Shown here: piece by piece, positions 15,668 to 23,191 of the stretch
How the letters are laid out: each line of letters starts with the position of its first letter
Position numbering within the stretch: position 1 is the stretch's first letter
Source: an uncultured Collinsella sp.
Lineage (GTDB): Bacteria; Actinomycetota; Coriobacteriia; Coriobacteriales; Coriobacteriaceae
DNA: 32,952 bases
Reading direction: 5' to 3'
Assembly (NCBI GenBank): GCA_902470695.1
Contig: CABRHH010000029.1
Span: 1 to 32,952, forward strand
Position numbers and translations under genes: made by a program
The notes under the pieces: generated by a model
What the model was told of the DNA's origin: nothing
Database searches by the model: none
What the model saw: the letters and a program-made list of their open reading frames with translations, nothing else

Positions 15668-16957
15668 TCACCCACTCAGCCCGCTCGCAAAGGAGCGCAA
15701 GACCTCAACCCGCGGCGCAATATCGGCAATCAGATCCTCTGCGATATAGGGTGTCGATTCGAGCACCGGCCCATACGCGCCTTCGCCCGCGCACTCAAGC
15801 GCATCCAAAAGCCCATCCGCGATCGCTTGCGCGATGCGTCGGAGCGCATCAATACGAATATCCAGTTCCCGCGCAAGGCGAATCAGGGTTTCAGGTGCAA
15901 CATCATCGATGTCGCGTGCCCCACCAATGCCCATCGCCATGTTCCTGCTGAATTTCGGATAGAACGTCGTGCAAACCAGGTCGTATGCAGGCGACAGCTC
16001 AAGTCGGCATTTTTGGCCCTCCGTACGTCGGTGGAGAAGCGAGTAGTTCTTAAGATGTGCATCGCAGTTTCCTATGGCATAGCTAAAGAGCAGCTGCCGG
16101 GCAAACGACGCGACATCTTGCAGGGGACGCGCACTCCTCTCTCGTAGGAACGTCGCGATATATCGAATGCTGCTCCCTTCGATCTCGGCATACTTCGAAC
16201 CTGGTGTTTCCCCAAACGCCTGGCACAAATCCTCCTGATGCAGTCGCTCGACATGCCAAGCACCGCCATGGGATACGATGCGGCGATCGAAGCGCCGCAC
16301 AGCTAAAACGGGGCTTCCGAAGCCGAGCAACGAGACATCCGCCACATCAAGACCGCAGACGCGCGCCGCTTTCATGCAGAGAAACTCGATTTCCGGCACA
16401 TCGCGCATCGGGCTCGTCTTCAGCATATGCGTCGTTGCAGCTACACCATCTGGCAGCAGCCATCCCTCCGTCATGGGGCTGCTTGGATCGTGCGCCAACC
16501 CGGTTTTTCCCTGCACGCCGGCTAGCGACAATCGCATCTCAGCGTTGTGCTCGGCAATGCCCGAAAGGTCACGCACGATGCGCCTGATCTCCTCGCCGTC
16601 GACATGCGCATAACCAGCTGCATCAGAAAGCACATCGCTTTGATCGGCTATTAGCACATCGCCTATGCAATCACGTCCGCACGCCGCGAGCAGCGAAAGC
16701 CAGTCATCCTCCCGCACACCCAATTCAGCAGCAAGCATCTGACGCGAGGCTCCCTCAGCGAGAAGACCCTCGAAATACGGACGGAACTCTTCGTGGGCAT
16801 ATGGCTTCCCGCGCAAAGGCAGCGAGCAAGACAGTGGGGCCGCATACGGGCACGCGAGAAACGACGAGTCATACGAAAAGGTAAACCCATCAGTTTCGAT
16901 CCGCCCAACCAAGCGCGGCTCGCGGTACGTCAGCTGCGATACGAATAAGGTCGCCAT
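15668..16957 (-). CDS. hipA: HipA-family Ser/Thr kinase toxin
   Basis: 429 residues with the full HipA layout: N-subdomain 1 (about 1-110), then the HipA kinase core. Visible motifs are LSLAGVQGKTGL (equivalent of the SLAGAQxK loop, here with a Gly), the catalytic loop GNCDAHLKN with Asp299 and Lys303, and the metal-binding SPAYDL with Asp326. HipA kinases phosphorylate aminoacyl-tRNA synthetases (GltX in E. coli) or other targets and stop growth. The ATG shares one base with the stop of the upstream hipB-type gene, the classic antitoxin-toxin order. All catalytic residues are present, so the toxin is probably active. The exact target is unknown. Confidence 0.93.
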   Translation of the reverse strand: MATLFVSQLTYREPRLVGRIETDGFTFSYDSSFLACPYAAPLSCSLPLRGKPYAHEEFRPYFEGLLAEGASRQMLAAELGVREDDWLSLLAACGRDCIGDVLIADQSDVLSDAAGYAHVDGEEIRRIVRDLSGIAEHNAEMRLSLAGVQGKTGLAHDPSSPMTEGWLLPDGVAATTHMLKTSPMRDVPEIEFLCMKAARVCGLDVADVSLLGFGSPVLAVRRFDRRIVSHGGAWHVERLHQEDLCQAFGETPGSKYAEIEGSSIRYIATFLRERSARPLQDVASFARQLLFSYAIGNCDAHLKNYSLLHRRTEGQKCRLELSPAYDLVCTTFYPKFSRNMAMGIGGARDIDDVAPETLIRLARELDIRIDALRRIAQAIADGLLDALECAGEGAYGPVLESTPYIAEDLIADIAPRVEVLRSFASGLSG

Positions 16958-17181
16958 CAGCTGCGCCCCCTGCCCACGACATCGATGCCGAGCGTTTGGA
17001 GAACCCTCAAGACCTTCCCGACCTCAGCCGTTTGCTTGCCATTTTCAAGCTGCGATAAAAACGTGATACCGACATTCGAGAAGTCAGCGAGTTCGACCTG
17101 AGACACTTTTTGGCGCTTGCGCTCAGCCTTGATGAGCCTGCCGATATCGCCGGCTGTTCTTAGAACTTCATCCATCTGCAC
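16957..17181 (-). CDS. hipB: HipB-like Xre-family antitoxin
   Basis: 74 residues, with a Cro/Xre helix-turn-helix: GDIGRLIKAERKRQKVSQVE then LADFSNVGITFLSQLENGK. It should bind DNA as a dimer, repress its own operon and neutralise the HipA-type kinase encoded immediately downstream. The reading frame begins with GTG at 17181; an in-frame ATG at 17175 would remove two residues. An AAAGG lies 9 bases before the GTG, which favours the longer form. Three copies of a 10-base element upstream are likely its operators. Confidence 0.9.
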   Translation of the reverse strand: MQMDEVLRTAGDIGRLIKAERKRQKVSQVELADFSNVGITFLSQLENGKQTAEVGKVLRVLQTLGIDVVGRGRS

Positions 17182-17196
17182 GCACCAAAACCTTTC

Positions 17197-17284
17197 GCGA
17201 ACGCATAAATTTCATGCTCATTCGATAATTCTACCGCGTTCGCATAAATAATTAATGCGTCGTCCAAGACTTTTGCGTTCGCAT
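17197..17284. promoter_or_regulatory. hipBA operator cluster
   Basis: GCGAACGCAT at 17197-17206, GCGTTCGCAT at 17236-17245 and 17275-17284 are three related 10-base sites, 39 bases apart (start to start). Each is followed by an AT-rich stretch (mostly ATAAAT). The sites are half palindromes of one another (GCGAACGC against GCGTTCGC). A minus-strand TAGAAT lies between the first two and could be the -10. The layout suits autoregulation by HipB with or without HipA. Confidence 0.55.
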
Positions 17285-17395
17285 GTATTTCAAGCATATT
17301 CGCGCCTATTACCGATTGCGGCACGTACACGCCCACAACGAGCAAAACTATGCGAAAACCCCTATACGCCCGGGATCCGTAAGCCCGTAAACGCA

Positions 17396-17488
17396 GGAAG
17401 CCCCGGGCGTCCCTGAGCAAACATTCCGCAGGGCGACGAGCAAAACTCACCGCCCGAGGACGTTTGCGTGGAACTACCCGGGGCTTCC
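17396..17488. other. Structured element: 12-bp inverted repeat enclosing a second hairpin
   Basis: GGAAGCCCCGGG (17396-17407) and CCCGGGGCTTCC (17477-17488) are perfect reverse complements. Inside, GGGCG-AC-GAG-CAAAA-CTC-AC-CGCCC (17431-17455) forms a second stem with a 2x2 internal loop. The element lies 25 bases beyond rplX in the operon's direction of transcription, so it is either a structured 3' end or terminator of the ribosomal operon or a small structured RNA. There is no T run after the outer stem. Confidence 0.5.
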
Positions 17489-17512
17489 GATGGAGTCCTA
17501 GGACCTAAAATC

Positions 17513-17836
17513 TTAGAACTTGTGGCCACACTTCTTGCAGATGCGCAGCTTGGTCTTATGACCGTCGAGCTCACCGGACTCGTGGCCAACGCGGGTGCGC
17601 TTGCCGCAAGCCGGGCAGACGAGGTTCACGTTGGAGGCGTCGATGGCGGCCTCCTGCGGCACGATGCCGCCCTGCTGGTTCTGTTGAGTGGGCTTCACGG
17701 CCTTCTTGACGATGGCGACGCCCTCGACAACGACCTTGCCCTCCTTCGGCATCGCGCGCAGGACAACGCCCTGCTTGCCGCGATCCTTGCCGGAGAGCAC
17801 CTCGACCTTGTCGCCCTTCTTGATGGACATAGACAT
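17513..17836 (-). CDS. rplX: 50S ribosomal protein L24
   Basis: 107 residues. It starts SIKKGDKVEVLSGKDRGKQG, the KOW motif of L24, which nucleates 50S assembly on 23S rRNA domain I. The C-terminal half carries C-P-A-C and C-K-K-C, so it is the zinc-ribbon (C+) form of L24. GGGGAG six bases before the ATG at 17836 supports this start. It is the last gene of the operon here; the rplE gene that normally follows is absent from the window. Confidence 0.97.
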   Translation of the reverse strand: MSMSIKKGDKVEVLSGKDRGKQGVVLRAMPKEGKVVVEGVAIVKKAVKPTQQNQQGGIVPQEAAIDASNVNLVCPACGKRTRVGHESGELDGHKTKLRICKKCGHKF

Positions 17837-17851
17837 AGTGGTCTCCCCTAA

Positions 17852-18220
17852 CTACAGGGTCTCGGGTGCGAGCGAGACGATCTTCATGTACTTCTTATCA
17901 CGAAGCTCGCGCGCGACAGGCCCGAAGATACGGGTGCCGACGGGCGAACCGTCGTTGTTGATGACGACAGCGGCGTTGTCATCGAAGCGGATGTAGGAAC
18001 CGTCCTTGCGGCGGACCTCCTTGACGGTGCGCACGACGACGCAGCGCACGACATCCTTCTTCTTCACGTTCGCGCCAGGCGTGGCCTCCTGCACGGCGGC
18101 CATGATGACGTCACCGATGCCGGCATAGCGGCGCTTCGAGCCGCCGAGCACCTTGATGCAGCGAACCTTGCGCGCACCGGAGTTGTCGGCAACCGTGAGC
18201 ATGGTTTGCATTTGAATCAT
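17852..18220 (-). CDS. rplN: 50S ribosomal protein L14
   Basis: 122 residues, exactly the usual length, from the ATG at 18220 with AAAGG eight bases upstream; a longer in-frame ORF to 18286 is not needed. MIQMQTMLTVADNSGARKVR and the C-terminal A-P-E-T-L are typical of L14, which binds 23S rRNA at the subunit interface and contacts L19. It is followed 15 bases later by rplX and separated from rpsQ by 106 bases, a larger gap than elsewhere in the distal part of the operon. Confidence 0.97.
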   Translation of the reverse strand: MIQMQTMLTVADNSGARKVRCIKVLGGSKRRYAGIGDVIMAAVQEATPGANVKKKDVVRCVVVRTVKEVRRKDGSYIRFDDNAAVVINNDGSPVGTRIFGPVARELRDKKYMKIVSLAPETL

Positions 18221-18326
18221 GGTTGGAACCTTTCCAGACCTCGTCCGGCGAGAGGTGCGACCGCTGAAATGGGGCACATGCAGCACCCCGGCGGGCGCAC
18301 GTCGCCGGAAACATTACCGTCGTAGC

Positions 18327-18593
18327 TTACTTGGCGCGCTCGATGATCTCCACGAGACGCCAGCGCTTGGTGGCGGACAGCGGACGGGTCTCCATGATGC
18401 GAACGGTGTCGCCGACGCCGGCCGCGTTCTCCTCGTCATGCGCGTGGAACTTCTTGCTGCTGGTCATCATCTTGCCGTACTTGGGATGACGCTTGCGCTC
18501 CGTGGTGGTGACAACAATGCTCTTGTTGCCCATGATGGAGGTAACAACGCCCTGGCGGACCTTGCGCCTATTGCGCTCAGTAGCTTCAGCCAT
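18327..18593 (-). CDS. rpsQ: 30S ribosomal protein S17
   Basis: 88 residues. RKVRQGVVTSIMGNKSIVV and ERKRHPKYGK are the conserved S17 OB-fold segments; S17 binds the 5' domain of 16S rRNA. GGAGT precedes the ATG. The gene is 14 bases from rpmC, in the standard order. Confidence 0.97.
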   Translation of the reverse strand: MAEATERNRRKVRQGVVTSIMGNKSIVVTTTERKRHPKYGKMMTSSKKFHAHDEENAAGVGDTVRIMETRPLSATKRWRLVEIIERAK

Positions 18594-18607
18594 TCTTTAC
18601 TCCTACA

Positions 18608-18823
18608 CTACTCGGTGGCAGCGGACTTCTCCGCTGCGATCTGACGGGCGCGCTGCTCCGTGAGGATACGGGCGATGTCCTTCTTCACGGTCTTCACGCG
18701 AGCGGTGTTGTCCAGCTGGCTGGTGGCCATCTGGAAACGAAGGTTGAAGAGCTCAGCACGGGCCTCTTTCAGCTTGTCAGCCAGGGCCTCGTCGGAAAGC
18801 TCACGAATCTCGGCGGGCTTCAT
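18608..18823 (-). CDS. rpmC: 50S ribosomal protein L29
   Basis: 71 residues, two-helix protein (KPAEIRELSDEALADKLKEA, ELFNLRFQMATSQLDN), close to the exit tunnel with L23. The start ATG shares one base with the rplP stop (TAATG), which implies coupled translation. Confidence 0.97.
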   Translation of the reverse strand: MKPAEIRELSDEALADKLKEARAELFNLRFQMATSQLDNTARVKTVKKDIARILTEQRARQIAAEKSAATE

Positions 18824-19251
18824 TAGTTGTCCTCCCCGTCCTTAGGTGCGCGGGTAATGATCTTGGTCTTGATCGGCAGCTTGTGCTGGGCAAGACGCAG
18901 GGCCTCACGGGCGATTTCCTCGGAAACGCCGGAGATCTCGAACATCACGCGACCGGGCTTGACAACGGCCACCCACTCCTCGGGATTACCCTTACCAGAA
19001 CCCATGCGGGTCTCCGCCGGCTTCTTGGTGATGGGCTTGTCCGGGAAGATGGTGATGAACACGCGACCGCCACGCTTCATGTAGCGCGTCATGGCCACAC
19101 GGGCGGCCTCGATCTGACGGTTGGTGATCCAGTGACGGTCGAGCGCCTGGATGCCGTACTCACCGAAATGGAGCTCGGTGTTGCCCTTGGCCTGACCCTT
19201 CATGGAGCCACGCTGCACCTTGCGGTGGAGAATACGCTTAGGAGCAAGCAC
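18823..19251 (-). CDS. rplP: 50S ribosomal protein L16
   Basis: 142 residues. MLAPKRILHRKVQRGSMKGQ and the Arg/Lys-rich core with RMGSGKGNPEEWVAVVKPG are typical of L16, which organises the A-site region of 23S rRNA. The start is GTG at 19251, sharing its first base with the rpsC stop (TAGTG). Length is near the family norm (about 137-144). Confidence 0.97.
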   Translation of the reverse strand: MLAPKRILHRKVQRGSMKGQAKGNTELHFGEYGIQALDRHWITNRQIEAARVAMTRYMKRGGRVFITIFPDKPITKKPAETRMGSGKGNPEEWVAVVKPGRVMFEISGVSEEIAREALRLAQHKLPIKTKIITRAPKDGEDN

Positions 19252-19961
19252 TACTGACCCCTCCTCTCGTTGTTACGACGGCGCGGGCGGGACGTGCCCT
19301 CGAGCGCCATGTTCGGCACGGGCTGGCCCGGGAGCTTCTCGCCCTGGTAGATCCAGACCTTCACGCCGCACGAACCCATGGTGGTGCGGGCGGTGGCGGT
19401 GCCGTAGTCGATCTTGGCGCGCAGGGTGTGCAGCGGCACGCGACCCTCGCGGTACCACTCGCGACGACCCATCTCGGCGCCGCCGAGACGACCGGAGCAC
19501 TGGATACGGATGCCTTTGGCGCCGGCCTTGCGGGCGGACTGGACCGCCTTGCGCATGGCGCGACGGAAGGCCACGCGACCCTCGAGCTGCTCGGCGATGG
19601 ACTGGGCCACCAGCACGGCGTCGAGCTCGGGGCGCTTGACCTCGATGACGTCGACGGACAGCTGACCCTTGGACACGCCGGCGACGCGCTCGAGCTCGGT
19701 GCGCAGACCGTCGATCTCGGAGCCCTTCTTGCCGATCACGATACCGGGACGGGCGGTGAGGATGATGACCTTCACCTTATCGCCGGCACGCTCGATCTCG
19801 ACGCGGGAAACGGCAGCGCGGGAGAGGCGCTTAGCCAGGAACTTGCGGATCTCCAGATCGTTACCGATGGTCTTGGCGTAATCCTTCTCGGCGAACCAGC
19901 GGGAGCGCCAGTTCTCGGTGATGCCAAGGCGGAAGCCGGTGGGATAGACTTTCTGACCCAT
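19251..19961 (-). CDS. rpsC: 30S ribosomal protein S3
   Basis: 236 residues. The KH type II domain is visible with GIVIGKKGSEID (GxxG loop), and the C-terminal domain holds YGTATARTTMGSCGVKVWIY. S3 lines the mRNA entry site and has helicase-related function. The ribosome binding site AAAGGAGG lies within the last codons of rplV. Overlaps rplP by one base. Confidence 0.98.
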   Translation of the reverse strand: MGQKVYPTGFRLGITENWRSRWFAEKDYAKTIGNDLEIRKFLAKRLSRAAVSRVEIERAGDKVKVIILTARPGIVIGKKGSEIDGLRTELERVAGVSKGQLSVDVIEVKRPELDAVLVAQSIAEQLEGRVAFRRAMRKAVQSARKAGAKGIRIQCSGRLGGAEMGRREWYREGRVPLHTLRAKIDYGTATARTTMGSCGVKVWIYQGEKLPGQPVPNMALEGTSRPRRRNNERRGQ

Positions 19962-19967
19962 GGAGCT

Positions 19968-20339
19968 TTACGCCTCCTTTCGCGGAGCGACGACAACGGT
20001 GATGTGGCTGGTGCGCTTCAGGATGCGGGACGCAGAGCCCTTGGCGCGAGGACGGATGCGCTTGAGCGACGGGCCCTCGTCCACGTAGGCGGCGACGACA
20101 TAGAGGTCATCGGCGCGCATCTGGTTGTTGTGCTCGGCGTTTGCCACGGCGGAGCGGAGAACCTTCTCCACATCCACAGCCACGGCGCGCGTGCAGAAAT
20201 GCAGGATGTCGAAGGCCTGGGCCACGTGCTTGCCGCGGATCAGGTCGATCACGAGGCGAGCCTTGCCGGGGGACACGCGCACGTACTTGGCCGTAGCGCG
20301 GACCTCGCGGATCGCGGTGTCGGTAGACTGAGTTGCCAT
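19968..20339 (-). CDS. rplV: 50S ribosomal protein L22
   Basis: 123 residues with a short 10-residue N-terminal tail before AKYVRVSPGKARLVIDLIRG, the diagnostic L22 start. The C-terminal beta-hairpin (LKRIRPRAKGSASRILKRTS) reaches into the exit tunnel and is where macrolide resistance mutations arise in other species. It is followed by rpsC with a 6-base gap. Confidence 0.97.
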   Translation of the reverse strand: MATQSTDTAIREVRATAKYVRVSPGKARLVIDLIRGKHVAQAFDILHFCTRAVAVDVEKVLRSAVANAEHNNQMRADDLYVVAAYVDEGPSLKRIRPRAKGSASRILKRTSHITVVVAPRKEA

Positions 20340-20351
20340 TTACGAAACCCC

Positions 20352-20612
20352 CTATTTGGCCTTGTGGCCACGGAACGTACGAGTGGGCGCAAACTCGCCC
20401 AGCTTGTGGCCGACCATGGACTCGGTGACGTACACGGGAACATGCTTGCGGCCGTCGTGGACGGCGATGGTGTGGCCAACCATCTCGGGGAAGATGGTGG
20501 ACGCACGCGACCAGGTCTTGACGACGTCCTTCTTGCCGGCCTCGTTCATCGCAGTGATACGCGCAAGAAGGCGAGTCTCCACGAACGGGCCCTTTTTGAG
20601 ACTTCTGCTCAT
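20352..20612 (-). CDS. rpsS: 30S ribosomal protein S19
   Basis: 86 residues. MSRSLKKGPFVETRLL and GHKLGEFAPTRTFRGH are diagnostic. S19 binds the 16S rRNA head together with S13. GGAGT lies eight bases before the ATG. It is 26 bases after rplB, as in the standard S10 operon. Confidence 0.98.
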   Translation of the reverse strand: MSRSLKKGPFVETRLLARITAMNEAGKKDVVKTWSRASTIFPEMVGHTIAVHDGRKHVPVYVTESMVGHKLGEFAPTRTFRGHKAK

Positions 20613-20638
20613 AAGTGCTAACTCCTAACGGGTATCGA

Positions 20639-21469
20639 CTACTTCTTGCGACGACGGATGATCAGGTCGTTCGACGTCTTCTTCTTGTTGCGGGTGCGGT
20701 AGCCCTTGGACGGGGTGCCCCACGGAGAGACGGACGGACGGCCGGAGGTGTGCGAACGGCCCTCGCCACCGCCGTGCGGGTGGTCGACCGGGTTCATGAC
20801 CGTACCGCGGACGGTGGGACGGACGCCCATCTTGCGGTGACGGCCGGCCTTGCCGATCACGATGTTGGCGTGCTCGGCGTTGCCGACCTCGCCCACGGTG
20901 GCGCGGCAGGTTACGAGCACACGGCGCATCTCGGAGGACGGCATGCGCACAATGGCGTACTTGCCCTCCTTACCCATGAGCTGGCAGGCGGTACCGGCGG
21001 AACGCGCGATCGCGGCACCCTTGCCGGGCATGAACTCGATCGCGTGGATGAGGGTACCGACCGGGATCTCGGACAGCGGCAGAGCGTTGCCCGGCTTGAT
21101 GTCGGCGCCGGGGCCGGACATCACGGTGTCGCCCACCGTGAGGCCCTTGGGGGCCAGGATGTAGCGCTTCTCGCCGTCCACGTAGTGGAGCAGCGCGATG
21201 CGGGCGGAGCGGTTCGGATCGTACTCGATGGTAGCGACCTTGGCCGGCACGCCGTCCTTCTTGCGCTTGAAATCGATCACGCGGTACTGGCGCTTCACAC
21301 GGCCACCCTGGTGGCGCATGGTGATGCGGCCCGCGTTGTTACGGCCAGCCTTGACGGGCAGCGGCTCGAGAAGCGACTTCTCGGGCTTGGTGCAGGTGAT
21401 CTCGGAGAAGTCCGCGATCGTCTGCCAGCGCCTGCCTGCGCTGGTCGGCTTAAGGTGCTTTACAGCCAT
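20639..21469 (-). CDS. rplB: 50S ribosomal protein L2
   Basis: 276 residues. Contains the invariant VMNPVDHPHGGGEGRS with the His needed for peptidyl transferase function, and the N-terminal MAVKHLKPTSAGRR. L2 is essential for subunit association. GAAGGGATAAGGTA precedes the ATG. The 173-base gap to rplW upstream is unusually long for this operon and carries two hairpins. Confidence 0.98.
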   Translation of the reverse strand: MAVKHLKPTSAGRRWQTIADFSEITCTKPEKSLLEPLPVKAGRNNAGRITMRHQGGRVKRQYRVIDFKRKKDGVPAKVATIEYDPNRSARIALLHYVDGEKRYILAPKGLTVGDTVMSGPGADIKPGNALPLSEIPVGTLIHAIEFMPGKGAAIARSAGTACQLMGKEGKYAIVRMPSSEMRRVLVTCRATVGEVGNAEHANIVIGKAGRHRKMGVRPTVRGTVMNPVDHPHGGGEGRSHTSGRPSVSPWGTPSKGYRTRNKKKTSNDLIIRRRKK

Positions 21470-21585
21470 TACCTTATCCCTTCAAATCTATCCGTTGGCC
21501 ACGCGCAAGCCGGGATGGTGGATGCGGTGACACCGGATTACCACGGTACCGGGCGTTTCTCTTTTTAACGCACGATACCACCTCT

Positions 21586-21648
21586 CGTTCGCCCTCCCGA
21601 TCAACGGGAAGGCGAACGACAAACAGCGAGCCTAAAGACGCTTTAGGC
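21586..21648 (-). promoter_or_regulatory. Two hairpins in the rplW-rplB gap
   Basis: A 14-bp stem with one mismatch (CGTTCGCCCTCCCG, 21586-21599; CGGGAAGGCGAACG, 21605-21618; 5-base loop) lies in the transcript between rplW and rplB. A smaller perfect hairpin, GCCTAAAG-ACG-CTTTAGGC (21630-21648), overlaps the rplW stop codon. No T run directly follows either in the minus direction, so they may act as processing sites, attenuators or protein-binding structures rather than as full terminators. Confidence 0.5.
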
Positions 21649-21930
21649 CTGGGTGCCGAAGATCTCGATGGTCTGGCCCTCGGCGACCGTGACCACGGCC
21701 TTCTTCCAGGAGCGGGTCTTGCCGGCGACATAGCGCACGCGCTTGGTCTTGGGCTTGACGTTCAGCGTGTTCACGCGGGTCACGCGCACGCCGAAGATCT
21801 CCTCGATCGCGTCCTTGATCTGGAACTTGTTCGCGTTCTTGGCAACCTCGAACGTGTACTTGTTCTCCTCCATCAGCTCGTAGGAGCGCTCGGACACGAT
21901 GGGGCGAATGATGATCTCATGAGCGGTCAT
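21643..21930 (-). CDS. rplW: 50S ribosomal protein L23
   Basis: 95 residues. IIRPIVSERSYELMEENKYT is the diagnostic start. L23 sits at the exit tunnel and docks trigger factor and SRP. The ATG follows directly after the rplD stop (TAA then ATG), so translation is coupled. Confidence 0.98.
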   Translation of the reverse strand: MTAHEIIIRPIVSERSYELMEENKYTFEVAKNANKFQIKDAIEEIFGVRVTRVNTLNVKPKTKRVRYVAGKTRSWKKAVVTVAEGQTIEIFGTQA

Positions 21931-22557
21931 TTATGCAAGCACCTCCCCGAAGTGGGTCGCGACGTCGGCGGGCATCAGCAGCGCACCGTTGTTGACGAGG
22001 TCGTAGGTGTTGGCCTCGTTGGGCGTGATGATGAACGTCTTGGGGATGTTGCGGAAGGAGAGGTAGGCGTTGATGTCATCCTCGCGAACGATGATGGTCA
22101 GACGCTTGCCCTCGATGCCGAGCGCCTTGAGCATGGCAACCGCGGCCTTGGTGGACGGCTTCTCGAAGCCGTAGTCGTCCACGAGCACGAGCTCGCCGTC
22201 GCGCAGCTTGGCGGACAGCGCGGAGCGCATCGCAAGCTTGACCTCTTTGTTGTTCATGCGCTTGGCGTACGAACGGGGCTTGGGCCCGAAGATGACGCCG
22301 CCGCCGCGCCACTGGGCAGCGCGGATGGAGCCCTGACGGGCACGGCCGGTGCCCTTCTGGCGCCACGGCTTCTTGCCGCCGCCGGACACCTCGGAGCGAC
22401 CCTTGGTGGACTGGGTGCCCTGACGCCAAGAGGCCATCTGGCACTTGACGATGTGGTGCATGACGTGGATGTTCGGCTCGACGCCGTACACGGCCTCGGT
22501 GAGCTCGGCCTCAGCGACCTGCTTGCCCTCGGCGTTCTTCACTTCAAACTTAGACAT
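21931..22557 (-). CDS. rplD: 50S ribosomal protein L4
   Basis: 208 residues from the ATG at 22557, chosen because of the GGAG upstream and because MSKFEVKNAEGK aligns with L4 N-termini; the ORF could extend to 22662 but that overlaps rplC. Contains KPWRQKGTGRARQGSIRAAQ, the tunnel loop. In E. coli L4 also represses the S10 operon through the leader RNA; whether this applies here is unknown. Confidence 0.97.
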   Translation of the reverse strand: MSKFEVKNAEGKQVAEAELTEAVYGVEPNIHVMHHIVKCQMASWRQGTQSTKGRSEVSGGGKKPWRQKGTGRARQGSIRAAQWRGGGVIFGPKPRSYAKRMNNKEVKLAMRSALSAKLRDGELVLVDDYGFEKPSTKAAVAMLKALGIEGKRLTIIVREDDINAYLSFRNIPKTFIITPNEANTYDLVNNGALLMPADVATHFGEVLA

Positions 22558-22570
22558 GTGACGATCTCCT

Positions 22571-23191
22571 TTACGCCATGCGGACGGCGACCAGACCGTT
22601 CTTGGCACCGGGCACTGCGCCCTTGACAAGAATGAGGTTCTGCTCGGCATCGATGCGGACAACGGAGAGGTTCTTCACCGTCACGCGGGCATTGCCCATG
22701 TGACCAGCCATCTTCACGCCCTTGAGAACGCGGGCGGGATAGGCGCACTGGCCGATGGAGCCGGGGTGACGCTGGATGTGGGAACCGTGGGACATGGGAC
22801 CGCGGCGCTGACCCCAGCGCTTGATGCGACCCTGGAAGCCCTTACCCTTGGAGGTGCCGATGACATCGACCTTGGCCGTGCCCTCGAAGTCGGCGACGGT
22901 GACGGTGTCGCCCACCTTGTGCTCCTCGCCATTCTCCACGCGGACCTCGCGCAGGTAGCGAACGGGCTCGACGCCGGCCTTGGCGAAGTGACCAGCCATG
23001 GGCTTGTTCACGTTCTTGAGCTTGATGTCGCCGAAGCCGATCTGGACGGCGTTGTAGCCGTCGGTCGCCTCAGTTTTAACCTGCGAGACGGTGCAGGGGC
23101 CAGCCTGGATGACCGTGACGGGAACGACGTTGTCGTTCTCGTCCCAAACCTGGGTCATGCCGATCTTGCGGCCGAGAATCATGTTGATCAT
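22571..23191 (-). CDS. rplC: 50S ribosomal protein L3
   Basis: 206 residues from the ATG at 23191 (GGAG five bases upstream); a second ATG at 23182 gives MILGRKIGMTQ, the more usual L3 beginning, and is an alternative. Motifs include GRIKRWGQRRGPMSHGS and GSIGQCAYPARVLKG near the methylated Gln site of other L3 proteins. It is the first gene of this operon; rpsJ, which normally precedes it, is not in the window. Confidence 0.97.
   Translation of the reverse strand: MINMILGRKIGMTQVWDENDNVVPVTVIQAGPCTVSQVKTEATDGYNAVQIGFGDIKLKNVNKPMAGHFAKAGVEPVRYLREVRVENGEEHKVGDTVTVADFEGTAKVDVIGTSKGKGFQGRIKRWGQRRGPMSHGSHIQRHPGSIGQCAYPARVLKGVKMAGHMGNARVTVKNLSVVRIDAEQNLILVKGAVPGAKNGLVAVRMA

Larger units (their letters stand above)
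17182..17512. other. Intergenic region between rplX and hipBA
   Basis: 331 bases without a gene. The half next to hipB is AT-rich and carries the hipBA operator repeats; the half next to rplX carries a large inverted repeat (17396-17488) and a 10-bp palindrome GTCCTAGGAC (17495-17504). No remnant of rplE, which usually follows rplX, is visible. Confidence 0.6.

Noticed and set aside
18221..18286. Longer L14 start at 18286
   Set aside because: The shorter start gives exactly 122 residues, the family length, and has its own ribosome binding site.
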